A stretch of 64,000 nt of DNA, taken from assembly GCA_930367205.1 (NCBI GenBank), contig OV884013.1:119079827-119143826 (forward strand). Reading direction: 5' to 3'. The position numbers and the translations under genes are program-made. This DNA comes from Acanthosoma haemorrhoidale (lineage: Eukaryota; Arthropoda; Insecta; Hemiptera; Acanthosomatidae). Shown piece after piece: positions 32,488-44,611 of the stretch (position 1 is the stretch's first letter; the number at the start of each line of letters is the position of its first letter). The notes beneath the pieces were generated by a model. The model was not told the origin of the DNA, made no database searches, and saw only the letters and a list, made by a program, of their open reading frames with translations.

Positions 32488-35142
32488 CTAAGGGGAGTCC
32501 CCCTGTCTCCAGGCTTCGGCGGTCCAGCAGTGCTTCCATCTGACGGGCATTGGTGGTGGTTGAAGGTCGGAGAATAGTGGGTTGTGGCTATGTCTGAGTG
32601 AGTCAAGAAATTTGATGTGCCTTCTCTTGATAAAATCTTGAATGGTGAGCACTTCAAATTTTTTATGCATCTCGTCTCTCTTCATTCGGTCGAACGGGGT
32701 ATGTTTGAGGGAGGTGCGGAGAACTCTGTTCTAAAATTGCTGGAGCGTTTGGAGAGTGTTAGGAGTCAGATACTTAAAGAGAGGGGTCCCATACATCAAA
32801 GCAGGTCTTAGGACGCTCTGGTATATCAGCAGCTTGAGGCGTACCGATAAAGCCGGGCTGTGAAGTAGGTGTCTGAGGCTGAAGAATTTCTTCCTAACAC
32901 TCTTTAATTTCTTGCCGAGATGCGCTGTGAACGACAAGTGTCTACCGAGGGTAATCCCGAGGTAGCACAGCTTGTTGCTTACAGGGCACTCTTTGCCGTC
33001 TAAGACGAAGGATTTCGGGAGCTTCTTTTTTCCGGATTTGTAACTGAATATAATTCCCTGCGTCTTGGCCGGGTTGACTTGAATGTGGACGGCATCGAGT
33101 TTCTCGGAGATCCGTTGACTAGCGCTCTCAGCGAAGTTCAGGGCTCTGGAGGGATTGATGCTAGTGCTGTAAACACCTATATCGTCTGCATACGCGGATA
33201 CCTCGCAGTTGGGGTACGAGGCTCCTACGATGTGGGTGGTGTAAATGTTGAACAGCAGGGGGCCTAGCACCGATCCTTGGGGGACACCGGCAGTGTAGTT
33301 TCTTCGGGTCGTAGACGTAGTGCCTATACGAACCGAAAAAGTTCTGCCTGTAAGGTAGGATCTTATCAGGTTCTGCAGCTGATCCGAGAATTCGTATTCC
33401 CTCAGACGTTGGAGTAGGATGTAGTGGTCCACAGAGTCGAAAGCTTTCGAACAGTCCAGAGAAATCATTGCGGTAGCTCTGTTGCTTCGGATGTTCGATG
33501 CGACGTGGTGTTGCAATCTCACCAGGTTGTTATTCGCGCTTAAGCCTGTGCTGAAACCAGTCTGCTCTGGTGGGATGACTTCCTGTGTTTCGCAGTGCCC
33601 GGAGAGATGTATGTGGATAATTCTCTCGAACAGCTTCGAGAGTTGAGTAAGCAGACTGATGGGGCGGTAATGAGATGGCTCATATCCACTCTTCGCTGGT
33701 TTCAGAAGAGGGATCACTACTGCATGTTTCCAGTTCTGAGGGAAATAATGAAGCCTGAAGCAGGAGTTCAAGATGTTAGTTATGAACGAGATTCCTTTCC
33801 TCGGCAGCTGCTTCAGTAGGATGTTCTGGATCGAGTCCTGCCCTGGTGACTTCTTGCCGGTTGTTCTCCGAATGATGGCTCCGACTTGCCTGTGAGAGGT
33901 CCAGATATCGGTAGTGGTGGGGAGAGAGGGGGAGGGGGGATCGAGCGTTACTATTGGTTCGCCTTGGCCACGGCTCACTTCCTCGTAATAGGTCGCCAAA
34001 ATGTCCGCTTGCTCGGTGGTGGGAATGAACTGGCCGTTGACGGCCAGCCTGACACCATTCCTTTTTGAGGTAGAGGTCTTCACGAGTTTCCACAATTGCT
34101 TATGGTCGCCGTGCAGACTGGTGAGGCGATCTTCCCAGACCGAATTTTTCCACTGAGCCAGCAGGGACCTTACTTGGTTTGTGAGAGAATTTAAAACCGG
34201 TTTTAAGTCCCTGTTTTTGGTCCTAAACCACCTGTTCTTGATGTTATTACGCTGTCTAATCAGCTGTAGGATGTGATCCGGAGGTTTTCTCAGAGAAGGG
34301 GGCTTCGGAGAAAATTTCGGGATCGATGCATCGGCAGCTCGATCGATGACGTCCTGTAGCTGATAAATAGCGTAATCTATGTCCCAAGTGTGTCTCAGGG
34401 GCGTGATTGTGGGCAACTCGGTCTTGATGAGATGCTTGTAGAGGTCCCATTTGGCCTCATCGTACCTGTACCTAGAAGCAGGTGGCTCTGGCATGTCGCC
34501 TTCTAGTTCATAGAGAACAGGCCGATGGTCGGAGGTGGTGAAATCTAAGGCGGAGCATCCGGTGATCCGGTGTGGCTGTTGTGTCAGGAGCAGGTCAGGC
34601 GTGGAGGTTCTGTCTGGGTTAGCGAAATGACGGAAGGTCGGCAATCCTGGGTGGATGACCGTAAATGGAGTTTTAGTGATGTAACGGCCTAGGGCGTTTG
34701 CCGTAGTACTGCTCCACCAGCTGTGGTTCGCATTTAGGTCACCCAAGATGACGTGCCTTCGGTCATGAGCTATCGTAGTGAGCAGGAGCTTATACGGGTC
34801 GCAGACGGCTTTCGGTCTTCTGTAGACTCCTGACACTATAATGTTGTTCGTGAGCCGTAGTTGGAGCGTAACTATGTATTGGTCGGGGCCTAGGCTGACG
34901 GGTGGGGGCAGTCTCCTACAGGGTATTCCGTTTTTAACTAACACCGCTACTCCTCCAGAGATAGTTTCGGTGTCTTGGCGGTAAGCAGTATAACCCGGGA
35001 AGCGGCAGAAGTTTATTTTCTTCAACCGGGTATCGGTGAGAACGACAACGTCTGGCGAATGGCACCGTAGAATTACTTCTACGTCGGCTTGTTTGGGGCG
35101 AAGGCCGCAGACGTTGTAATTTAAAATTACGTGCCCCATCAT
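32488..35142 (-). pseudogene. LINE-B ORF2: endonuclease-reverse transcriptase with one stop
   Basis: It would nick target DNA and copy the element RNA at the nick. Residues 1-215 form the apurinic-type endonuclease (EEP): N10, LTDTRL at 35-40, GDLNANH at 134-140, SDHRP at 204-208. The glutamate usual at position 37 (LTE.HL) is aspartate. Reverse transcriptase spans about 430-790: SLDCSKAFDSV (motif A, D563), GVPQGSVLGPLLFNIY (motif B, 619-634), YADD at 651-654, CYLGITLGRHLSF at 726-738. The frame stops at residue 803 with TAG (32731-32733). It continues in the same frame for another ~80 codons (FIKRRHIKFLDSL) to 32488. A CAG-to-TAG change fits. No RNase H. ATG ATG directly abuts the ORF1 stop. 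Confidence 0.92.
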
Positions 35143-35817
35143 TTAGATGTTTGATTTTTTGAATTCTGACATCATCTGCGTTACCGCCTCGGTGAGTTTA
35201 TTCATGGCAGCGGTTATGCTGCTCAACATGTTCATCATACTGCCCAAGATACCCATCAAGGCATCATTATTACTGTTAGTATGTTGAGGTAGGGGCTCTG
35301 GGAGAACTTCCGGAGCCCTGGTGTTTCCGGATGCCATCTGAGCATAGGAGGCAGTCTGTCGTGGTGAAGGGGGGGCAGGCATGTATGTGGCCCTTCTCGG
35401 CCCGGCTGTAATATTCTGTGCCTGCTTTTTTATCTCTGCAGTCTCTAGAAGTTTTATCCTGTACGGGCACTGTCGGTACGACGCGACATGATTTCCCCCG
35501 CAATTGGCACATTTGAGGGGAATTGAAGCGTCTCTTGGGCAGTCTTTTATGTCGTGAGGCTCGTTGCTCCTCACGCACTTGGCCTGCTTGAAACAGTACT
35601 GTCTGGTATGGCCGTATTCCTGGCAGTTCAGGCACATCAGGATCCCTCTTTTTTCGTGAAAAGTGCTCACTCGAAAAAGCACATTATTTATATGACGGAG
35701 CTGCTTCAAGGTCTCCGCCTTCAATGTGTGATCCCCTATCACTAGTATCGGTTCGATCTCTGTGTTAGCGCCATTTTGGTCGGAGCTCCGTAATCGATAT
35801 ACATACGCTTGCGGCAT
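35143..35817 (-). pseudogene. LINE-B ORF1: zinc-knuckle nucleocapsid-like protein, 5'-truncated
   Basis: It binds element RNA in jockey-type elements. Residues 20-60 (a PILVIGDHTLKAETLKQLRH-like region) correspond to the PRE_C2HC-type domain. Three zinc knuckles follow: C62-C65-H70-C75, then C81-S84-H88-C93, where the second cysteine is serine, then C103-C106-H110-C117. The C-terminus (about 150-224) is proline-rich, then helical with many Met and Asn. At 224 codons it is about half the usual length. An in-frame TGA lies 21 nt upstream of the ATG, so the N-terminal part is missing or lost to mutation. The stop TAA (35145-35143) is followed at once by the ORF2 ATG. Confidence 0.85.
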
Positions 35818-35980
35818 ACTCTTTTTGGATGTTGAAATTCATCAACTGGAGGGTCCCTACGGCTTACCATACCCTGCAACGTTCCGTGCGACGCACGTCC
35901 AGTTAAGGGGGAGAGCCCCACTTATAATAATCAAAAGCACTCACCTGTCTTCACGGGAACAAAGTGCCACTGACTAAAAT

Positions 35981-37274
35981 ATCAAAATTTTACCGGATTT
36001 GAGTTCTTGCCACAATGGAAGCTGTATAGCGTCTCTTGTTGTTCAGAAAGTACGCATTAAGTTTTAACACAACGAGAGCTAGGTTAATTTCTAGAGAATA
36101 TATGGTTGCCATATCTTATGTGCATATAGTGTACTATGGTCATCGGGTACAGATACAGCGGGTAGGTATGGCCTTCGGAGTGTGCTAAGAAACTACCTGA
36201 CGTTAGAAAGAAAATGAAAAGTGCATGTCTTAACTAACCTTCTCAACTCGACTCGACTCATCGAATGAATGACTAATACTAACAGACAAAGACCCCTCTG
36301 TCTCCAACTAACGGCTAATTATACCACCATCATCCATCATGTGTTTTTCCCACCCTTCCTTGGCTACCACCTATGGTCGTAACAATACATATTCCAGCTT
36401 TTCAATTAACCATATATTCATTTTAAAATAAAAATATTGTTACAGTATATTTTATCTTTCTTTTATGTACCAATTAAAATCCACACCTAGTATATAATAT
36501 AATAATAATATAAACTTAGTGCTTAAGAATCCCGACTTCCAAAAGTGGATCACGTATTTTTTTAGGGGGAGGGAGGCTCTTTAGGGGTCGGAGTTCGTTG
36601 AAAGCATTAGCACAGATGAAACTAACTACTCGAGCAAACAAAATCGAAATTATGGTTAAGCGGTGAAGCTCCTAACTCTTAGCCTACCATGTTCGTCGAC
36701 AACATCGGCAGGTCTTAGCTCTTTACTAGTTTAATTAAAACAGAATTACTCAGTGGATCTGAGATCATGACAATAAGCAAAACTCTGAAGAGTGTGTGCC
36801 TCATTTCTTCGAAACAAAGGTCCAGCGTTGTGTTTATAGTTTACAGTGTACAGTAGTAAAGTAAAGGAGAAGAACTAACAAACAGCTATACACTTAATAC
36901 AACAGTAGAAAAACTAGAGAAGATGGGAATTGTGAGGTGGTCCGTCCATGAGGCCTTCCTAAGGGAGGATATCATCTAAGAAATTGCTTGTTGGCACGGC
37001 ACACTGTACAAGGAAGCCTGGAAGAACATAACTGCAATGGCCTAATAGCGTGGTAGGAGATGGACATTGCTAAGCACCAATGACTGAAATGACGGGGTAT
37101 GAGGCCTCCTCTAAATGAGTCTTAGCTAGCTAGATAATTCTGCTCCACCTTCATTGCAGATTTGCGTCACGCCATATACCAATCTCAATGGTAGACGTCC
37201 TCAGCCTCTTGTACGTTTTCATTCGAAAGTTTCCTTAGACTTTAATCCTTAATCTTTCCAGATTTCATAAAATG
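35981..37274. other. No recognisable gene
   Basis: AT-rich, then GC-richer from 36900. No frame over 70 codons and no family recognised. The 5' edge of LINE-B may extend to 36092. Confidence 0.4.
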
Positions 37275-37625
37275 TAATGATCTCACAGGCGTTGTCAGAC
37301 CCCACACCTTCCTAGTGGGATCTTCATCTCGCTAAAACTAACACATCCTTGAAAGGGATTCCTTCGATCTCTAAACTCTACTTTGTAGCATCTCCCCCAG
37401 TGATCCAGTCTGCCTCTCTCCGTTTCACACTCGTCTCTGAGATCCGGACGGTTTTCTCCTACCCCTAGGTACCGAGTGTGAATTCGCGGTCATTCCAAGA
37501 CCACATAAACTACCTATAATACCTACCCTGTTCCTATTCTCCTGAACATGGTGCACTGTCGGGGTACACCTTCTAAGATCTTATGGAGTCAGATCAATAC
37601 GAGTAAAGCTGCCCGCCGACTTGGC
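37275..37625 (+). repeat. R1 repeat copy e
   Basis: The R1 body only, from GTCAGACCCCACACCTTCCT to GCTGCCCGCCGACTTGGCCG. The end matches copy c beyond the point where copy a is interrupted. It is more diverged than the others (LRDPDGF-type change, deletion near 37325-37375). The GTC..GAC core of the hairpin is kept. No upstream promoter-like module is recognisable. Confidence 0.75.
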
Positions 37626-39954
37626 CGCCAGCAACGGTAAAAGACCAAAGGTCGCCCATTTTATCTCATTCTTGACGCTCACCGGACAGCGTTCGGGTTG
37701 TAGTGATCCTCTTGGGGACGTGTCTGGACAATCCCAAATGCCCACATTGCAGTCGTGCTCACCTGGCGAGTCCTTGAGCATGCAAGACCACGAATGCTCC
37801 GCTCAATCAGCCAGTATAGCTTGGAAGAGTCCGACTTGCAACTGCTGTTAGACAAGTAGGAGTATTTCAGGGCTTTTCAGAAAACGGAAGGATTTACAGG
37901 GGCCATGGCAATTAACCATCTCCAAGAGGTTGATGCAGGATGAGCAGTCATGCTCATAAAGAAGGCATTGCTGTACCAATATGAAGTGGAGTGGACGAGG
38001 TTCAACAGCATGTGGGACACGGATCCCTAGTTTGGGGGTTTAGGACTGAAAGGCTGTGAAATAAATGGGAACGAGGTATGAAGGCTAACAGCTGAGAGAT
38101 CGGTGGGGGGGGGGGAGATATTTGAGATAAGTGCTGACAAGGGAAGGCGTTGATAAAACCGATAAGTGTCGGGGTGATGACTACTTAAAGTGTATTCACA
38201 ATTATTTGCGACCTTACTTGTATATAGAGAGATGATACTAAAGTTCTTCTTGGTGATTCTTGGGTGATGCTAAACATAATAACCTATAAAAGCTCAATTA
38301 ATAATCACTAATTGTAATAGCAAATAAATATTAGCCTAAACTCTTATGTGGGGCATCAAAAGTCAAAGATTGATACAGTCAGTAAACTGTCAATAACATC
38401 ATTTTTAGTTCAGTTAAGAGTCACAAGGGTTTATGTCAAATCAGATCCTATAAGAATGAATTGAAGTTTTGAAATAGAGCTATGTTAAATTCTCGCTTAT
38501 AATTTTTTATTTGAGAGAGAGGAAGGAAAATTCCACCGCACTCTACTTAATATAGCCAAGTTATAAGCAGACCAACTTTTAAAATTAATAAAGTTGTATA
38601 TGGACATGAAAGTTATAGCAGTGAATGCCAACTCAAGATGCTGAATTAAAAAGTGCTTAAACTCTTATTTTTCCTTAAGAAGGCTTTTCAATGGCCCCTT
38701 CCCTATAAATAAATGGATGCGATAAAATAAAGATTTATTCTATTTTATGGATAATAAGTAGCTTGTAAGTTAATATTTGACAGATTTAAATTTAGTGAAG
38801 GCTGGCTCAAAATACAATGTTTTTGAATTTAGTACTAAAAAAAAAAAATGATTTACTTTCAAAAAAGTGTTTTCTCTTTTGTAAGTATGTTCCAGGATAT
38901 TGATAGTCGAAACGCTCGGGAAATGAGGGAATACTATTAAATGTGATAAAAGTCGGTCTCCCTAATTAAGATAATAAATTCTGATTTTTTCCTTAAGTTT
39001 AAATTAGAGATTTTAACGAAAAAATATGCAAGATTCTACATAAAACAACTTTTACTTACGACCAAAATGGTTTGAAAAGAAAACTAATTATTTTTACTAA
39101 AAATATTCATTGGTTTTTCGCATACATTTAACAAGAATCTAAGAAACTCAATCGGATTTCCTGAAGTGTCCAATTATACCGTTTCTGCATATGTAAAAAT
39201 AACTATATAAGGTATATGTTTTTTAATGAAAAAAGGTTATCATGATTGTGACCTTGTCGAAACAGTTTAAATCACATTGGATCAGAATTAAAATACAAAA
39301 AATTTAATTTTTTTCATTTAAAAATAATATTGTGAATTTTGAGTGAGACTTCGCTAAGAAAAGCAACAAAAGTAAGAAACAGAGAGATTTAACGAAATCC
39401 ATATTCTATTCAAGAAAGTTCGAAAAAAAAAAAATAATAATTAATTGAGAATATAACTTTTAATATTTCTTCTATTCTGAAAAACCAATTAAGTACGATA
39501 ATAGGCAAAACGACTGGCGGGTTTGTTCATTAACTTCTGTCTCTTTAATACAATATGAGACTGTCAAGATTCATTTCCATTAATGCTGAAACAATGATGA
39601 ATAAAAAACTACGAAACCTTAAAAAGACACAGTTTAAAAGTTTTAATAGAATAATTAAGTAATAATAAAAAATGAAAAAAGTTGTCTTGATTAGCTATAG
39701 AAGGCACTGAAGCCACGTTTCAAGTCCAAGTATGGGGAGAATAATTTTCATTGCAGTCTTTTTGTAAAGTTGATACCTGACCCTTCACTCCTTCGGGGTT
39801 ATAGAGCTTAACAATTAAGTAATTTGTTTTATTTACGGTCTAATAGCCTACATGTATAGGTTTATTTCTAATGGGCTTAACATCTGGTGGAGAAATAAGG
39901 TTATCCTGATCTAAACCAGAGAACTGGGGACTATAGATGGCAGTGACCTCCCCG
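37626..39954. other. No recognisable gene
   Basis: 37620-38110 is GC-richer and may be unrecognised sequence attached to R1 (open frames 37621-37851 plus, 37581-37781 minus). A G-run of 12 lies at about 38104-38115. 38200-39950 is strongly AT-rich without features. Confidence 0.4.
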
Positions 39955-40405
39955 ATTCTAACCCTACTACTACTAATAATAAAACTTTATTACGATAAAA
40001 TCATTACGATTAAATACGATCTGCCTCATTGGGCAATAAGGAATTGTGTTAAATGTTTTCATTCATACCATATTTACAATTTTCATTCACTCGCTCATTC
40101 ATACAGTATTTACAAACAACCCAGAGACCTCCCACAAGCCACATGGTTGTCACCTCCCTCGCATGCGAAAGAGGAAGTGTAATCCTGGGAAGTCTCCCAC
40201 GCTCCTCCGTCAGTGGAGGCTATGAAGAGCACGAGAGCCACATACGCTGAAGACATGAATGGAGAAACTGGCCATTGCCAGGACTCCCACTGTTACGCAT
40301 TTATAGCAAGTCACGAGGCCACTACCGTTTTAGTCTCCCAGGAGGATTATAGGGATGAGTGATGTAGTGCAATGAGTGTGATAGATGATTACTACTAAAA
40401 TTACG
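39955..40405 (-). mobile_element. LINE-A 3' end
   Basis: Minus-strand LINE-A UTR and extreme ORF2 end. The tail region reads CGTAATAAAGTTTTATTATT followed by AGTAGTAGTAG on the minus strand. It keeps CATGCGA, GGAGGATTATAGGGATGAGT and the 3' terminal ~120 bp. Confidence 0.85.
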
Positions 40406-41032
40406 TAATATATGATTGATTGTTTTTTATTTAGTAAGTATTTATAATTGGGTATAATAATAAATAATGAATATTCAATAATAATAATTAATTATAACTA
40501 AATATTTATTTTTTGTGGTCAACCCTCAATCACTACAAGACTCGTATGAAAAGCGATTTCGTCAGTTTAATATTCAATGGTCTCCTTTTTTATTAATAAT
40601 GTTACTCGTCAAGTAAATGTAAACAAAATGAATGCACATATTGCAGAGACTGTTCAGGTGAGGAGAGAAGAACTGGGTCTAGAAACTTTTTATCTTCAAA
40701 TCCTAAAATACAATTTATCTCAAACGGGAACATCTGGAATATTGACATAAGAAAGTTTCTATTCCTGAAAAACATGAATGATAACATGTTTTATTTAATT
40801 TAACAAGCTTGTATGAATAATTGTTTTCAAGAATCCATATCAGAAAATCAAAGGGCGGATATCAACATACTCTAATAGCTATGAAGCAATAGCCAATGGA
40901 ATCAATTGTCAAAGATCACACAGACTTTGAACTTTATATTTTTTTATAAGGAATTCTTATGCCATGTAAACTCGTGTATGTGTTATTAAATAATGACATG
41001 TATTACATATGAATATCATGTATCGAATCTCA
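40406..41032. other. No recognisable gene
   Basis: AT-rich. A 61-codon frame (40602-40787, minus) is unrecognised. Confidence 0.4.
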
Positions 41033-41421
41033 TAAAATTTCAATCTGCCTTCACCATATTTTCAATTCATCATTCACTCGCTCATTCATACAGTATTTAC
41101 AAACAGCCCAGAGGCCTACCAAATTCACATGGTTGTCACCTTCCTCGCATGCGAAAGAGGATGCGGAGTCTTGGGAAGTCCCCTATGCTCCTCAGTCAGC
41201 AGCGTCACCGAAGCCAGCGGAGGCTGACCAAGATCGCGAGAGCCACAGACGCTCAGTACATGATTGGAGAAACTTTCTATTGCCAGGTCACGTCGCGTAT
41301 TAATAGCAGGTCACTGCCGCTTTAGTCTCCGAGAAGGATTATAGGGACAAGAGGCGCAGTGCAATGACCGTGCAAGGGGATTAGGGTGGTTGGGTAGGTT
41401 TGAATGGAATTTCATGAACTT
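41033..41421 (-). mobile_element. LINE-A 3' end
   Basis: Minus-strand LINE-A: UTR from AAATTTCAATCTGCC to the ORF2 end (GCAGTGCAATGACCGTGC, GGTTGGGTAGGTT). The last ~30 bp with AATAAAG are missing, so this copy lacks a recognisable tail. Confidence 0.8.
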
Positions 41422-41548
41422 TAATTTTAGATGCTCGAATTATATTTTTTAAATTAAATATTTTTTTTTATACTACTATGTTCAACTCTGAGTTTACTGT
41501 GAAGAAATAAATAGTTCCTTACGCTCAATCGATAAGATGGTCGTGGGA

Positions 41549-41710
41549 GCCAATTATTTAGAATAGATGTCTGAGAAGGGAAGATAAGTTACTAATAGGA
41601 TAAGATAAGATAATTATAATATGGCTGATTATTATAAGTCAGACACAGTCCTCAGGATGTTACTGATAAACATACCATTTGTTAAGATAAGATTATATAA
41701 CTGAATTCAA
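41549..41710 (-). repeat. Partial copy of LTR-like repeat
   Basis: Matches part of 42630-42790 (CAATTATTTAGAATAGA, AAGGGAAGATAAGTTACTAA, TATGGCTGATTATTATAAGT, ACCATTTGTTAA) in the same orientation, about 1.1 kb away. Confidence 0.75.
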
Positions 41711-42420
41711 TTATATATTTTATAATGTGGTCTTAGATACGAAAAGACCAATTACGGGTGTTGTGAAAGAATAAGAACTATCAAATACCTTCTATTTTTT
41801 GAAGTGATGAAGCGGACAAAATAACTCAAATCAACAAAAGCCCTTAAAAGAAAAAAAGTATCTAACTATTGATATTGTTAAAATTATACTTTTTAATAAG
41901 ATGGGGATTGTAAAATAAGGAAGAGAGGATTAGATTGATGTTTGCTAAGGGGCGAGGCTATAACTCCCCTCGTTATCGGATTCCGTTCCACTGATCCGAT
42001 GTGACCAATATCTCATTAGTACATAAGAAATGGGCCGGTCGATACCCGACCAGACTTCACCTTCGACTCTGAGCTGGATCCTAGAATGTTTGCCTCTCTT
42101 CACTAATTTATATAGAACTATATGATAGGAGAAAATATTTGTAATTTTATTTTGAGCGCTATCGAAAGATATTACCTTGGAAAACATCACTCCTTATGAG
42201 TTTATACCAAGTACAATATTTTATAAAGGCTTCATGACTTTTGGGATAATCGTTTTAGAAAAGCGACGACGAGATCTTCAGTTTCATCTTTAATTTATTA
42301 AGTTATAGATGAGCTTTGTTAGCAATAATTAATTTATGACAACTACTCTTATGGAGATATCTATATATTTTCATGTCTTCTCTATAATAAACAAAATCTC
42401 CAAGTATATTATAATTACAA
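41711..42420. other. No recognisable gene
   Basis: An 81-codon minus-strand frame (41945-42190) is unrecognised. Otherwise AT-rich. Confidence 0.35.
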
Positions 42421-42808
42421 TGCAACAATTATATTTCTGTTGCTCAATAACTCTTAAAAAGAAACTTTATTTGGTATAAAACACAAATGTACAATTATAT
42501 TTGGTTACAAGCTGAGAGCTATACAGCAAATGAGGCTCATGAGGAAGCAACTGTCTGTCTTATGCCTAAGGGCCATTTATCTGTGTAGAAAAGCTTAGGG
42601 TAGGGGTAGCAGGAAAGGGCCAGACAGAAAAGGTCGTAGGAACCAATTATTTAGAATAGAGGTCTGGGAAGGGAAGATAAGTTACTAATAGGATAAGATA
42701 AGTTATTTATAATATGGCTGATTATTATAAGTTATGAGACACTGTCCTCATGATATTACTGATAAAAATACCATTTGTTAACATAAAATTATATATATAT
42801 ATGTGACA
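42421..42808 (-). repeat. LTR-like repeat (possible solo LTR)
   Basis: Read on the minus strand it starts TGTCACATATATATA and ends ..AATTGTTGCA, i.e. TG..CA. It has ACCAAATAAAGTTTC near the end as a polyadenylation signal. A second, inverted copy lies at 50036-50341 and a partial one at 41549. No 4-6 bp duplication is evident at the ends. Without internal sequence, identity as an LTR is inference. Confidence 0.5.
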
Positions 42809-43489
42809 TAGCTGACTTCCACAGGGCACCCAAAAATACAACAGGTTGATTACCTAAGGGTTTTGGGTTTTGAACTAACCAACGAAACCTTATAATGAGA
42901 CAGAAAACATGCTGTGAGTTATATAAATCCAAAGTACATGCAAAGGAGCATTGACATTGATGCAGGAGTATTATTAATTGCAAGAGAACAAACAATTAAT
43001 TGATCATAACAAACTTTTATCAGGTAATATAATATAATACAAAATAAGATAATCTCTGTTGGAAACAGATCAGGCAAGCAGTAGACATAAATGCTTGGGC
43101 AATGGGAGATTGGTCGAGGCACAGTCCAAAGAGAGCCTTAGTAGGGAGGGGATAGTAGTGGGGGGAAGGTTTCTTGACGGTTTCTAATTACTAGCGATAA
43201 AGCTTTACAAGAAACGGTCGCCACAAAATTTTTTGATCAACGCACTTAGAACATTAATAAAAATATTTTAATAATACGGCTTTGAACTTACCGTGAAAAA
43301 AAAAACACCTTTTGATTTTTGAATTTCACGAGACCAGCATCTTTTTACATTTACAAAAAGGTTCATAAAACTTAAATAAACAATTTTACCAAACAAAATA
43401 TTCAAATTGAAAATAAGTTAAAATGTGATTAGAAAAAAAAAAAAATTTTCTCTCTTTTTTAACAAAATGTAAATTTTATAAGCTTATAA
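42809..43489. other. No recognisable gene
   Basis: AT-rich. Two minus-strand frames of 67-68 codons (42789-42995, 42919-43122) are not recognisable. Confidence 0.4.
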
Positions 43490-43872
43490 TGGCATTTAAT
43501 AAAAAGTATTGCCTCCTCTGGCTTTAATAACTGCTTCTATCCTTTCAGTCATACTCATAAAAAGTTTTTTAATAAAATCTTGGTGGGTGTTTTCCCACTC
43601 TTCCAATACAGCCGTCTTAAGCATTTAAAGCGTAGTAGGAGGAGGATGTCGCGACCAAACCTTCCTTGTAAGTTTGGGCCACACATGTTCGATTGGGTTA
43701 AGGTCTAGGTTACAGGTACCTGTTCTGTTCAGGCACTCGTAATCATATTTTGTCATGTGGCGGGCAATATAAGCGTCTTAAGCACTAGCATTTTAACAAT
43801 GCGATCGTCAATAGGATCTGTGACTTTTGGAAGTCCTAAATTTGGTCATCTTGTGTGACTCCCGGTCTCTCT
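43490..43872 (-). pseudogene. Internally deleted Tc1-like transposase
   Basis: On the minus strand an N-terminal DNA-binding piece (words for GRP.VT and a DPIDDRIVKML-like region, 43750-43870) is joined to the C-terminal DLNPIEHVWPKLTRKVWSRH segment (about 43650-43720), then EWENTHQDFIKKLFMSMTER and IEAVIKARGGNTFY. The DLNPIE motif is the conserved block near the last catalytic residue of Tc1-family transposases. The first two catalytic aspartates and most of the DDE domain are deleted, and stops interrupt the rest. It ends next to the LINE-A fragment at 43884. Confidence 0.8.
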
Positions 43873-43883
43873 TGTATTTTTTT

Positions 43884-44184
43884 AGAGATGAGTGGTGCAG
43901 TGCAATGACTGTGCTAAGGAATTAGGGTGGTTGGATAGGTTGCTATGGAATTTCATGAACTTGGAAGGGATAAGAAGTTCAAGAATGTAGGGTATATTAA
44001 GATCGTTTGGGCATTTACTATTGTTCTCAGGACTTTTGCTTGAAAGGATTGAATACGCTTGATGTTCGACTTTTTTTATGTCCCCCATAGCTCTATTCTG
44101 TGCGTTCAGACTGGCTTAAGTATAACTTTGTAAATTATTAATTTGTTTTCTATTGAGAGATGGGATGTCCATTGAAGTAGTTTT
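43884..44184 (-). mobile_element. LINE-A ORF2 C-terminal fragment
   Basis: Minus-strand LINE-A from the ENKLLIY region to HCTTHL. About 35 bp are deleted in the middle (the PYYVSNKTLH region is missing) and a 3-bp insertion gives LELLIPSKF. Head-to-head with the plus-strand copy at 44612. Confidence 0.85.
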
Positions 44185-44611
44185 TTTTATCTGTATCTGA
44201 TTGTACTTATTATACTCTCAATCATCGGGGTTTAAACCACTCGAATAAAACACAGAATAAAGAGGTAAGAGAGAAATTGACGTAAACAAAAATTAAAAAA
44301 AACACTGAATGGGGAATTGAAAACAATCAACAAAAACATTCATTCTTTCGTTTGTTGACAGATAGTGAGTGACCACCCCCGATGTCTCTCATCTAAATAA
44401 TCTTATTGCTATAAACAATAAAATGAAACATAGGTAAGGCTCCAAAACTCAAGATTTATAGGTATACAATATAATATAATATAAAGTGCACATATAATAT
44501 ATAATACAGAGTAAATCTTTAGATCGAAACAACTGGATGTATGCTGATTATCTATAATGACCGAAAATAGAAAGATTTTATTGGTACATTTACAAACTTC
44601 TTGACTACTCA
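44185..44611. other. No recognisable gene
   Basis: AT-rich spacer between two divergent LINE-A copies. A 67-codon frame (44409-44612, minus) is unrecognised. Confidence 0.4.

Larger units (their letters stand above)
32383..35980 (-). mobile_element. LINE-B: near-complete jockey-type retrotransposon
   Basis: On the minus strand: a 5'-truncated ORF1 (35817 to 35143), ORF2 (35142 to 32488, one internal stop), a ~75-bp 3' UTR and a 28-nt poly(A) (plus-strand T-run 32383-32410). Domain order and the absence of RNase H fit the jockey clade of non-LTR elements. The 5' edge is not sharp. AGAGAATA at 32374-32381 recurs at 36093-36100 and could be the target duplication, which would place the 5' end at 36092. 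Eight bases in AT-rich DNA is weak evidence. Confidence 0.9.

Noticed and set aside
33079..34068. Plus-strand frames within LINE-B
   Set aside because: Shadows of the minus-strand ORF2; no independent motif.
42421..42808. Complete solo LTR with target duplication
   Set aside because: The flanking five bases (TACAA and TAGCT) differ, so the ends or the class are uncertain; kept only as LTR-like.
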